Shown here piece after piece: positions 55,719 to 63,081 of a stretch of 64,000 bases of DNA. The stretch is from contig JAZKAR010000005.1 in assembly GCA_040389065.1 (NCBI GenBank), positions 62,001-126,000 on the forward strand, read 5' to 3'. Numbering within the stretch: position 1 is the first letter of the stretch; every line of letters begins with the position of its first letter. Source of the stretch: JAZKAR01 sp040389065. Its GTDB lineage: Bacteria > Pseudomonadota > Gammaproteobacteria > Burkholderiales > Casimicrobiaceae. The notes beneath the pieces are model-generated. The model had not been told where the DNA came from and ran no database searches. It saw only the letters and a program-made list of their open reading frames with translations. A program made the translations under genes and the position numbers.

Positions 55719-56933
55719 ATGAATACCCAACCCTCCGTTCGCGCTCTCCATGATCATTTATTAACCCCAAACTATGCTCCCGCACAAATGATACCTGTGC
55801 GCGGTGAAGGCGTGCGCGTATGGGATCAAGCAGGCCGTGCTTATTGGGATATTACATCGGGTATTGCTGTTACTGCACTAGGCCACGCTCACCCCGCCAT
55901 GATAGAAGCGCTGACTAAGCAAGCTCACCTTTTATGGCATGTATCAGGCTGGTTTAGTAACGAACCTTTGGTGGCTCTTGCTCAAACGCTGATTGATAAC
56001 ACATTTGCCGATAGAGCATTTTTCTGTAACTCAGGAGCCGAAGCGAATGAAGCGGCTTTAAAACTAGCTAGGCGCTATGCATTCGAAAAAGTAGGCGAAC
56101 AGAAAAATAAAATTGTTTCTACATTCCATGCATTTCATGGCCGCACCTTATTTACAGTCACTGCGGGTGGTACAGAAAAATACAAGCATGGATTTGGGCC
56201 ATTGCCTCAAGGTATTCAGCATGTAACCTATAATGATATCGCAGCGCTTGAAACAGCGATTGATGATAATACATGCGCCTTCATCATAGAACCTATACAA
56301 GGTGAAGGAGGCGTATGCTCAGCCACACGCGAATATTTGCAAGCTGCCCGTTCATTGTGTGATAAACACGATGTGCTGTTTATTTTAGATGAAGTACAAA
56401 CCGGTGTAGGCCGCACAGGGTCTTTATACAATTATATGCAAAAAGGAATTACTCCTGATATTCTCACCACAGCAAAAGGCTTAGGAGGCGGCTTTCCTAT
56501 TGCAGCAATGCTTACCACGAATAAATTAGCAGAAGTATTAAGCCTGGGCAGCCACGGAACAACATACGGTGGAAACCCCCTTGCTTGTGCTGTGGCTAAA
56601 ACCGTCATTGATATTGTTAATTCACCTGAAATTTTAGAAAACGTAAAAGCACGCCATGCTCAATTCAAGGCAGGTTTACGTGCGATCGGCGATAAATTAG
56701 GCTGCTTTACTGAAGTACGCGGAGAAGGCTTGTTAATGGCTGCCGAACTTACAGGCCCTTTAAAAGATCAAGCATTAGCACTCATGCGTAAAGGTGAAGA
56801 ACATGGCGTTTTATTTCTAATGGCGGGGCCGAATGTGATGCGGTTTGCACCAGCTTTAAATATTAAAGAAGATGAATTAACAGAAGCATTGAAAGCTATT
56901 GAAGTTACTCTTGAAGCAGCACTTAAAAATTAA
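55719..56933 (+). CDS. argD: Acetylornithine/succinyldiaminopimelate aminotransferase
   Basis: A 404-residue class III PLP aminotransferase. Motifs are FFCNSGAEANEAALKLARR, the PLP Asp in LFILDEVQTGVGRTG and the PLP Lys in TTAKGLGGGFPIAAML. The N-terminus YAPAQMIPVRGEGVRVWD is typical of ArgD. The start at 55719 follows AAAGGA; the frame opens at 55656 but that part lies in the repeat. It works in arginine synthesis, and ArgD enzymes often also serve lysine synthesis. Confidence 0.92.
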   Translation: MNTQPSVRALHDHLLTPNYAPAQMIPVRGEGVRVWDQAGRAYWDITSGIAVTALGHAHPAMIEALTKQAHLLWHVSGWFSNEPLVALAQTLIDNTFADRAFFCNSGAEANEAALKLARRYAFEKVGEQKNKIVSTFHAFHGRTLFTVTAGGTEKYKHGFGPLPQGIQHVTYNDIAALETAIDDNTCAFIIEPIQGEGGVCSATREYLQAARSLCDKHDVLFILDEVQTGVGRTGSLYNYMQKGITPDILTTAKGLGGGFPIAAMLTTNKLAEVLSLGSHGTTYGGNPLACAVAKTVIDIVNSPEILENVKARHAQFKAGLRAIGDKLGCFTEVRGEGLLMAAELTGPLKDQALALMRKGEEHGVLFLMAGPNVMRFAPALNIKEDELTEALKAIEVTLEAALKN

Positions 56934-57100
56934 TAACTTTTGTTCCTATTGGGCAAGATCCATGTTAGCGCTACAAAAGTTAATAGAGGCTATATTCCCT
57001 TTGTAGCATTAAACTTTAAGAGAACTACGTTAATTTCTATGCACCGTTGCATCGAATTTGAGGACATTGCAGGTGCCCCTATTTTAGGAAATTGTACTCT

Positions 57101-58129
57101 ATGACCTCCCTTATATCTTCGGACTTGCCCGATTCTTCAGCCTCAACCTTACCTACGGTAGAAGTTGCAGTAGGGCTTATGCTGCGAAACTTTCCTGAGC
57201 GCCCTCAAATTTTAATGGCTGAACGCACAGGTAATCAGCATTTTGCAGGATTTTGGGAATTTCCCGGTGGCAAACTAGAAACAGGTGAACAACCCGATAC
57301 AGCGCTCTCACGAGAACTTATTGAGGAGCTTGCTATCAACCCAACTGTATTTTATCGTTGGGGCGGTGTACGCAATTTTGTTTACCCTCATGCTCATGTA
57401 CATCTTTTTTTCTATCGAATAACAGACTGGGAAGGCACACCTACAGGTGCAGAAGGCCAAACTATTCAGTGGTTTGACTTACATTCACTGCCTGAAGAAA
57501 CGATACTTCCTGCTAATCGTCCTTTATTACGCTTTCTGCGTGCCCCCGTTACTCATCTCATTACCGATATAGCACGCTATGGGGAAAAAAATACCTTAAG
57601 ACAACTACAAGTTTGGCTAGAACAACCCGCCACTTTTTCACTTCAAATTCGTGACAAAACATTGTCTGACACTGAAAGACAACATTTTGGTGCTCGGATT
57701 CTTTCTTTAGTCAAGCGCACGAGAAATGATTGCCCAGTGCTTTGGAATGGCACCCCAGATAGTGCTTTTTCAAATGGATTTGATGGAGTACATTGCCCTC
57801 AAAACATTTGGACAACCCCTCATTTCAGCTGGCCTGAAAATTTACCTTCCACCTTCTGGAAGAGTGCCTCATGTCATATACCAGAGCATCTCTCTCTCGT
57901 TGAGCAGCTTCATTTTGATAGTGCCACTTACTCTCCTGTTAAACCTACCAAAACACATCCTAATACGCCAGCTATTGGATGGGATACATTTAAAAATGAT
58001 GTACAGCAGAGTGTCATTCCTATTTATGCATTAGGCGGATTACAACCAAACGATATCACGACAGCATTCAAGCATGGAGCCCATGGCATAGCGTTATGTT
58101 CTTCTGCTTGGGAAAGCGCATTAACATGA
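57101..58129 (+). CDS. Nudix hydrolase fused to a ThiE-like domain
   Basis: A 342-residue two-domain protein. The N-terminal MutT-type domain has the Nudix box GGKLETGEQPDTALSRELIE followed by ELAI, where the usual Gly after EEL is Ala. The C-terminal domain from about residue 185 resembles thiamine-phosphate synthase, ending PIYALGGLQPNDITTAFKHG, but it looks degraded in the middle. This fusion is known in other proteobacteria, where the first domain removes oxidised dGTP; the role of the second is uncertain. The start at 57101 follows TAGGA. The stop overlaps kdsD by 4 bp. Confidence 0.85.
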   Translation: MTSLISSDLPDSSASTLPTVEVAVGLMLRNFPERPQILMAERTGNQHFAGFWEFPGGKLETGEQPDTALSRELIEELAINPTVFYRWGGVRNFVYPHAHVHLFFYRITDWEGTPTGAEGQTIQWFDLHSLPEETILPANRPLLRFLRAPVTHLITDIARYGEKNTLRQLQVWLEQPATFSLQIRDKTLSDTERQHFGARILSLVKRTRNDCPVLWNGTPDSAFSNGFDGVHCPQNIWTTPHFSWPENLPSTFWKSASCHIPEHLSLVEQLHFDSATYSPVKPTKTHPNTPAIGWDTFKNDVQQSVIPIYALGGLQPNDITTAFKHGAHGIALCSSAWESALT

Positions 58130-59136
58130 CACGTTCTTTTACATCTTCGCATTCTCTTAACCAATCTCGTCAGCATTGGCTTCGTTGGGGAAGCTCAGTG
58201 CTTCAAATTGAAAGCCAAGCGATTGCTGAGCTTGCAACCTCATTGGGCAATGAGTTTGAAAAAGCCATTGAAGTACTTCTTTCCAATACAGGGCGTATCG
58301 TCGTAACAGGAATGGGAAAATCAGGGCATATTGGCCGAAAAATGGCGGCTACATTTGCGAGTACAGGAGCACCTGCTTTTTTTCTTCACCCTGCCGAAGC
58401 GTTACATGGCGATTTAGGCATGGTTACAGAACAAGATGTCGTCATAGCACTTTCGCACTCAGGAGAAAGTGAAGAAGTTTTAACGATTGTTCCTCACCTT
58501 AAGCGTTTACCGGTACCAATTATTAGCATTACTGGAAAGCCAGAATCAACCCTAGCTCAAGCCTCTGATTTACATTTATGTACAGCTGTTAGCCAAGAAG
58601 CATGCCCTCTAGGATTAGCCCCCACCACCAGCACTACCGTTAGCTTAGCGCTAGGAGACGCACTAGCGATGGTGTTGTTACAAGCTCATGGTTTTTCAAC
58701 AGAAGATTTTGCACGGTCTCACCCAGGCGGTTCATTAGGCCGCCGATTGCTTACCCGTGTACGTGATATTATGCATACCGGAACAGAATTGCCGCGCGTG
58801 CATTTATCTACGCCTATTTTGGATGCATTGGGCGAAATATCCCAAAAAGGAATGGGCATGACGCTTGTTGTCGACGATGACAATAAACTTCAAGGATTAT
58901 TTACCGATGGAGATCTTCGCCGTGCTGCTGCACTTCATCCGCAAACCGTATTAACTTCATCCGTTGCGCAATTTATGACGCGCAAACCGCGTACTATTCA
59001 TGCTGATATTTTAGCGAGTGAAGCAGTTTCATATCTTGAACATGGTCGAATTACGCAACTGCTTGTTATTGACGACAGCCAGAATGTCATTGGCGCCTTA
59101 CATTTGCATGACCTTCTACAACATAAACTGGCCTAA
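58126..59136 (+). CDS. kdsD: D-arabinose 5-phosphate isomerase
   Basis: KdsD makes arabinose 5-phosphate for Kdo in lipopolysaccharide. The 336-residue protein has an N-terminal SIS domain (GMGKSGHIGRKMAATFASTG, then HPAEALHGDLGMV with the catalytic His) and two CBS domains (MHTGTELPRVHLSTPI and FMTRKPRTIHADILAS). The start at 58126 overlaps the fusion gene above (ATGA); upstream in-frame codons are a shadow of it. No kdsC lies beside it. Confidence 0.95.
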   Translation: MTRSFTSSHSLNQSRQHWLRWGSSVLQIESQAIAELATSLGNEFEKAIEVLLSNTGRIVVTGMGKSGHIGRKMAATFASTGAPAFFLHPAEALHGDLGMVTEQDVVIALSHSGESEEVLTIVPHLKRLPVPIISITGKPESTLAQASDLHLCTAVSQEACPLGLAPTTSTTVSLALGDALAMVLLQAHGFSTEDFARSHPGGSLGRRLLTRVRDIMHTGTELPRVHLSTPILDALGEISQKGMGMTLVVDDDNKLQGLFTDGDLRRAAALHPQTVLTSSVAQFMTRKPRTIHADILASEAVSYLEHGRITQLLVIDDSQNVIGALHLHDLLQHKLA

Positions 59137-59138
59137 CA

Positions 59139-60035
59139 ATGTCAACTACCACCCCACTACGCTATCGGTCGATTGCCGTTTTTTGCCGACCGCTTCCTGA
59201 AACACATCGATTTGAAGTCAGTGTGGTATTTCGTCAATGGCAATATGCAGGCGTTCAAGTGTGGCTTACACCAGAAAGCGCACAACGTATTGGGTGCTTC
59301 GATTTCCCTATTGATGAAGAAGCTGAGCTAATGGAAAAGGTAGATGCCGTACTCGTCATTGGTGGCGATGGTACCTTACTCTCGGTTGCACGCCGCTGGC
59401 TTCCTACGCTTCGCCCACTCATTGGCGTAAACTTAGGCCGTTTAGGTTTTTTAACAGATATTCCCTTTGCGACCATGGGCAAAGATGTTCTAGCCCTTTT
59501 AAAAGGAAAAGGACAACGTGAAGAGCGATCACTCATCGAAGCGCATATTATGCGTAATGATCAGCGTGTTCACTCTCTTTTAGCCTTAAATGATATGGTT
59601 ATCAGCCGAGGGGGCGATAGCTGCATGATTGAACTTACTTTATACTCAGGTGAAGAGTATATTTATGAATTACGAGCCGATGGATTGCTTATTTCGACTC
59701 CCACAGGCTCTACTGCTTATGCTCTTTCAATGGGCGGTTCAATTATTGCTCCTTCTTTGCCTGTTTTGTCACTCGTGCCTATTGCTCCTCATACACTCAG
59801 TAGCCGCCCTATTTTAGTTCCTGATGATAACGAACTCAGGCTAACCTACCAAAAAGGCGAAGAAGCAGCGCTTCATGCTGATGGACAAGACCATGTCAAT
59901 ATTGAACCAGGCGATATTATTATTATTAAAAAAGTAGCTCAAACCCTAGAACTTTTACACCCTTCACGCTATAGCTATTATGCAATGCTAAGAGAAAAAC
60001 TTCATTGGAGTGCCGCACCTAATAAACGGAGGTAG
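59139..60035 (+). CDS. nadK: NAD kinase
   Basis: A 298-residue kinase that makes NADP. Motifs are VIGGDGTLLSVARR (GGDG), NLGRLGFLTD, LALNDMVISRG and TPTGSTAYALSMGGSI. It starts 2 bp after the kdsD stop, so the fusion gene, kdsD and nadK form one transcript. The 323-bp gap after it holds no plus-strand gene and ends in the inverted repeat at 60288-60352. Confidence 0.97.
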   Translation: MSTTTPLRYRSIAVFCRPLPETHRFEVSVVFRQWQYAGVQVWLTPESAQRIGCFDFPIDEEAELMEKVDAVLVIGGDGTLLSVARRWLPTLRPLIGVNLGRLGFLTDIPFATMGKDVLALLKGKGQREERSLIEAHIMRNDQRVHSLLALNDMVISRGGDSCMIELTLYSGEEYIYELRADGLLISTPTGSTAYALSMGGSIIAPSLPVLSLVPIAPHTLSSRPILVPDDNELRLTYQKGEEAALHADGQDHVNIEPGDIIIIKKVAQTLELLHPSRYSYYAMLREKLHWSAAPNKRR

Positions 60036-60287
60036 TTTTTTTAAACAGAATTGTAGACTTAAAGAATATCTCCTACTGCGTCTTAATTTTTCTCGAAGAA
60101 TAAAATTTGATATTTTTAGGATAAGTTCGAGAGAACGCTTATGGTCGTATATGGTCGTAAAAGCAATGCTTCTAGCGATAACCAATAGATTTGCATCAAC
60201 AGAATAAATACGATGCTAGTTATTTCACAATGATTACGCTTTAGAATTAAGTCTTTAAAATTAATTTTTTAATTCAAACTAATTTAA

Positions 60288-60352
60288 ATTCGTTAATAAA
60301 TATTTCTTAAATTTTTTAAAATTTGAAATATCAAAAATATTTATTAACGAAT
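60288..60352. repeat. Perfect 18-bp inverted repeat after the 40-residue gene
   Basis: ATTCGTTAATAAATATTT (60288-60305) pairs with its exact complement at 60335-60352 around a 29-base AT-rich loop that has further self-pairing. It starts 6 bases beyond the stop of the minus-strand 40-residue gene and faces the end of nadK, so it probably ends or protects transcripts from both. It is AT-only apart from one CG, unlike a classical terminator. Confidence 0.7.
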
Positions 60353-60358
60353 AAATAA

Positions 60359-60481
60359 TTAATGAATTTCAATCGCATTTATTTCAAAAGCAGGCTTACT
60401 GCTAACTTCAGAAGTTAAATCATATACAAACGTTAAAATTAAAACTTTTAGGTTTTCAACACTTAATTTAACTGCTTTCAT
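60359..60481 (-). CDS. Orphan 40-residue peptide
   Basis: The start at 60481 follows AAGGTG at 6-7 bases and lies about 44 bases after a near-consensus -10 box. The frame is open further upstream, but no site supports that. The peptide begins MKAVKLSVENLKVLILTFVY, has a short hydrophobic stretch (residues 10-19) and ends acidic and Ile-rich (EINAIEIH). I recognise no family. It has a basic start, no Cys and no Gly. With its promoter and 3' inverted repeat it forms a compact 300-bp cassette. A toxin, leader or signalling peptide are all possible. Confidence 0.55.
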   Translation of the reverse strand: MKAVKLSVENLKVLILTFVYDLTSEVSSKPAFEINAIEIH

Positions 60482-60524
60482 TTTTTTCACCTTTTTATGA
60501 ATATTAAATATCAACTTATAATGA

Positions 60525-60582
60525 ATCATAGCAATAAAATTTAACGGAGTCAACGAAATTTAAACGAAATAAAAACGATATT
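60525..60582 (-). promoter_or_regulatory. Phased-repeat promoter P2 (40-residue gene)
   Basis: On the minus strand TTGACT (60553-60548), a 17-base spacer and TATGAT (60530-60525) form a strong promoter. Immediately upstream are three copies of the plus-strand motif AACGAAAT (the third one AACGATAT), with CG steps at 60554, 60565 and 60576, i.e. 11 bp apart. Spacing, order and motif match P1 at 17 kb, and the bases after the -10 are also alike (TATGATTCATT here, TATGATGCATT there). Confidence 0.65.
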
Positions 60583-60852
60583 TAATTACTCTATAAAATT
60601 CAAACAATTAATATAAATTTAATTATAATTTAAAAGCTGATTTTATGACCTTACAGATATTCTGTATGCTTTCAGCTATTGGCTTGATCACTGAAACTGA
60701 TACTATATTCCTAATAAATTTCTCCTTGAGATAGCCATCCCTCAATTCCGAAATTTCTCACTAATTTTTATAAATTTTAAAATCGCCTATATAAATAGAT
60801 TTAATGTTTGATAGAAATTACAAAAAACTTCTTATTAAAGTGCTTGTTTTAT

Positions 60853-61740
60853 ATGCAATCTTTTCAAAATCTAAAACTCAATATTCATAAAAAAACATTA
60901 GTCATAGGAGATAAAAAATATATTACCTATGGGTTACCCAGAGGCTACTGGCAAGATATATATCATCTTGCTATGACAGTAAGTTGGCTGCAATTTTGGA
61001 TAGCTGCTGCTTTTATATTTATTATTATTAATAGTTTATTTGCATCTTTGTATTTATTAGGACCTCATTCTATTGCGAATATATTTCCCAAAAACTTCTG
61101 GGGCGCTTTCTTTTTTAGTGTAGAAACATTCGCTACAGTAGGCTACGGCGATATGCACCCTCAAACAATGTATGGTCATTTTATTGCCACACTCGAAACG
61201 TTTTTTGGAATGATGAATACGGCACTAATTGCAGGTCTCATGTTTTCAAGATTTTCTCGCCCGCGTGCACGTATCATGTTTGTACGGTATCCGATCATAG
61301 GGCCTGTTAACAATAAAAACACCCTAACAATACGAGTAGCAAATGCCCGGCAAAACATTATTATTGATGCCTCTGCAAAACTAAGCTTATTGAGCAATGA
61401 AGTCACTGAAGAAGGCATGACCATACGGCGCTTTAAAACACTCAAACTTGAGCGAGATCAAAGCCCTATTTTTCTGCTAGGGTGGAATTTAATGCATGTG
61501 CTCGATGAATCTAGCCCCTTATTTGGCTTAACCGCTGATGATCTCAAAAACACGCTTGCTGAACTTATCCTAACGATTGAAGGTATAGATGAAACAACAG
61601 GGCAATCTATCTTATCGCGCTATAATTATTCACATGCTTGTATTCGGTGGAATGCGCGCTATTTAGAATTACTGACTACAGATAAAAATGGTATTTCCCA
61701 TATGGACTACAGAAAATTTCATGAAGTTGTTTCGCTTTAA
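60853..61740 (+). CDS. Kir-type inward-rectifier potassium channel
   Basis: A 295-residue bacterial Kir channel. Two membrane helices (about residues 37-62 and 106-125) flank the pore helix and the selectivity filter ATVGYGDMHP near residue 95. The C-terminal cytoplasmic domain has the Kir fold segments RPRARIMFVRYPIIG, LKLERDQSPIFLLGWNLMHVLDE and SPLFGLTADDL. Such channels are homologous to animal inward rectifiers and form tetramers. The ATG at 60853 is preferred to the TTG at 60808, although neither has a strong ribosome site. The 371-bp gap before it holds P2; I see no well-spaced plus-strand promoter. Confidence 0.92.
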   Translation: MQSFQNLKLNIHKKTLVIGDKKYITYGLPRGYWQDIYHLAMTVSWLQFWIAAAFIFIIINSLFASLYLLGPHSIANIFPKNFWGAFFFSVETFATVGYGDMHPQTMYGHFIATLETFFGMMNTALIAGLMFSRFSRPRARIMFVRYPIIGPVNNKNTLTIRVANARQNIIIDASAKLSLLSNEVTEEGMTIRRFKTLKLERDQSPIFLLGWNLMHVLDESSPLFGLTADDLKNTLAELILTIEGIDETTGQSILSRYNYSHACIRWNARYLELLTTDKNGISHMDYRKFHEVVSL

Positions 61741-61786
61741 AATAAATGGATAATAATTTCTTAATGACCATTTTTAGAATAAACTT

Positions 61787-61895
61787 CCCCGCCGCAAGCA
61801 GCGGGGTATTAACTGCACTACGATAACCACGCTTCGTGGTTTATCTTCGTTTTACAGTGCCTAGACACTGTCTATTACGAACGCAGCAAGCTGCG
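61787..61895. repeat. Multi-hairpin element
   Basis: Four small hairpins in 110 bp: CCCCGC/GCGGGG (61787-61806), ATAACCACG/CGTGGTTTAT (about 61823-61844), ACAGTG/CACTGT (61854-61871) and CGCAGC/GCTGCG (61882-61895), followed by GAGGAATTAAACC. It lies between the channel gene and the tmRNA terminator. The GC-rich loops in an AT-rich setting resemble REP-like units or the structured ends of IS200/IS605 elements. No transposase is nearby. Confidence 0.6.
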
Positions 61896-61958
61896 AGGAA
61901 TTAAACCTGAAGCGATTAAAACAATCCTCTATTTAATCTGCACAAGAATTTCATCAAC

Positions 61959-61992
61959 AAAAAGCCCTAACCATTTCTGGTTAGGGCTTTTT
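61959..61992 (-). terminator. tmRNA terminator
   Basis: AAAAAGCCCTAACCA pairs exactly with TGGTTAGGGCTTTTT around TTTC. Read on the minus strand it is a textbook intrinsic terminator ending in five U, seven bases after the CCA end of the tmRNA. Confidence 0.92.
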
Positions 61993-61998
61993 GAGTAT

Positions 61999-62357
61999 TG
62001 GTGGAGGCGGCGGGAGTTGAACCCGCGTCCGGAGACCATTCATAGTTAAGACTACATGTTTAGTGCTGTTATTTGATTTAAGCTTTGAGCCGCGAACGCA
62101 CACGCTACTCATTACCGATCCGCTAGATTTAATTCAGTTCATTACGGCACTGAACTGAACGATTCTGTAAATATGACCCTGCTGCTGTTGCCAGCCTACG
62201 TTACAGATACCATAGTGCAGGGACTAAAGCCGATTAAGCGGCTAAAGCGAAGTTTGAGTCGTTTGCAATTAAATTGCGTTGCAGAGTATTTACAAGGTAC
62301 TGCACCTTGACATGCCTCACGCTACTTCAGTACCCCCGTCGAAGCCAATACGCCCCC
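61999..62357 (-). ncRNA. ssrA: Transfer-messenger RNA (tmRNA)
   Basis: A 359-base tmRNA that rescues stalled ribosomes. On the minus strand the 5' end GGGGGCGTATTGGCTTCGAC pairs with the 3' CGCCTCC before the encoded CCA, forming the acceptor stem. The T-arm reads GGGTTCAACTCCCGCCG. The tag frame at 62266-62234 encodes ANDSNFALAA followed by TAA. The size and single-chain form are standard (not a two-piece tmRNA). Confidence 0.97.
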
Positions 62358-62379
62358 GAGGTGTAACAATGAACCTAAC

Positions 62380-62408
62380 ATTGTATAAGGTTTAACGCAT
62401 AAGTACAA
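62380..62408 (-). promoter_or_regulatory. tmRNA promoter
   Basis: On the minus strand TTGTAC (62408-62403), a 17-base spacer and TACAAT (62385-62380) lie just upstream of the mature tmRNA 5' end, leaving about 15 bases for removal by RNase P. Confidence 0.75.
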
Positions 62409-62433
62409 GCAGCAGATGACAATCTACTTGCCA

Positions 62434-63069
62434 TTATGTAAGTTTATTATTTTTAAGTGCTTGAAGAACGATCTTAGGCAACCATGCCTCAACAGTATCT
62501 AGCTGATTATGAATACAAGCATGCCGTATACGTGAGGAAGATGCAGGATGCTGCTCAATATTAAGTTCAAATACCTGCGCGCGGTTGTTCCAATCTAATT
62601 CAGTGACCTCTCGCCTTTGTTGCCAGGCGGTGTTTAGCTCATTTTCTGCTAACACTCCACACTCATAGCCAGGCCGATTCAATACCAACCAGTTTGTAAG
62701 TTGCAAAACGTCTTGCCACTGGTACCACTGATCTAAGTTTTTCCAGGCATCTACCCCTAAAATCCATAAAAAAGCAGCTTTAGGCATAATCTGGCGTAAA
62801 TATCGCAAGGTATGCACAGAATAAGAAGGCAATGGAAGCTCTAATTCTATAGGCTTTACCTGAACCTGTTTATAAGGGGCAAACACTGCTTCACACAAAT
62901 GAAAACGCAGCTCAGTATTAAGCATAGGCTGCGCTTTATGCGGAGGGCTTGCATTCGGTAATATCCATAACTCATCAAGCGCTACGCGCTCTATTACAGA
63001 ACGCACAATATGCACATGCCCTAAATGAACAGGGTCAAATGTGCCCCCTAACAAGGCTATACGCTGCAC
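62434..63069 (-). CDS. nadD: Nicotinate-nucleotide adenylyltransferase
   Basis: NadD makes deamido-NAD, upstream of nadK at 59 kb. The 211-residue protein has the nucleotidyl-transfer motif GGTFDPVHLGHVHI (residues 8-21), the ILPNASPPHK loop, LGVDAWKNLDQW and the second motif SSSRIRHA (ISSTxIR type). It lies 12 bp after the gpsA stop on the same strand, so the two are co-transcribed. Confidence 0.95.
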   Translation of the reverse strand: MQRIALLGGTFDPVHLGHVHIVRSVIERVALDELWILPNASPPHKAQPMLNTELRFHLCEAVFAPYKQVQVKPIELELPLPSYSVHTLRYLRQIMPKAAFLWILGVDAWKNLDQWYQWQDVLQLTNWLVLNRPGYECGVLAENELNTAWQQRREVTELDWNNRAQVFELNIEQHPASSSRIRHACIHNQLDTVEAWLPKIVLQALKNNKLT

Positions 63070-63081
63070 ACTAGTGCCCTG

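Noticed and set aside
60010..60207. Overlapping open frames on both strands after nadK
   Set aside because: Neither has a ribosome site or a recognisable product; the plus-strand one starts inside nadK. Treated as shadows in a gene-free gap.
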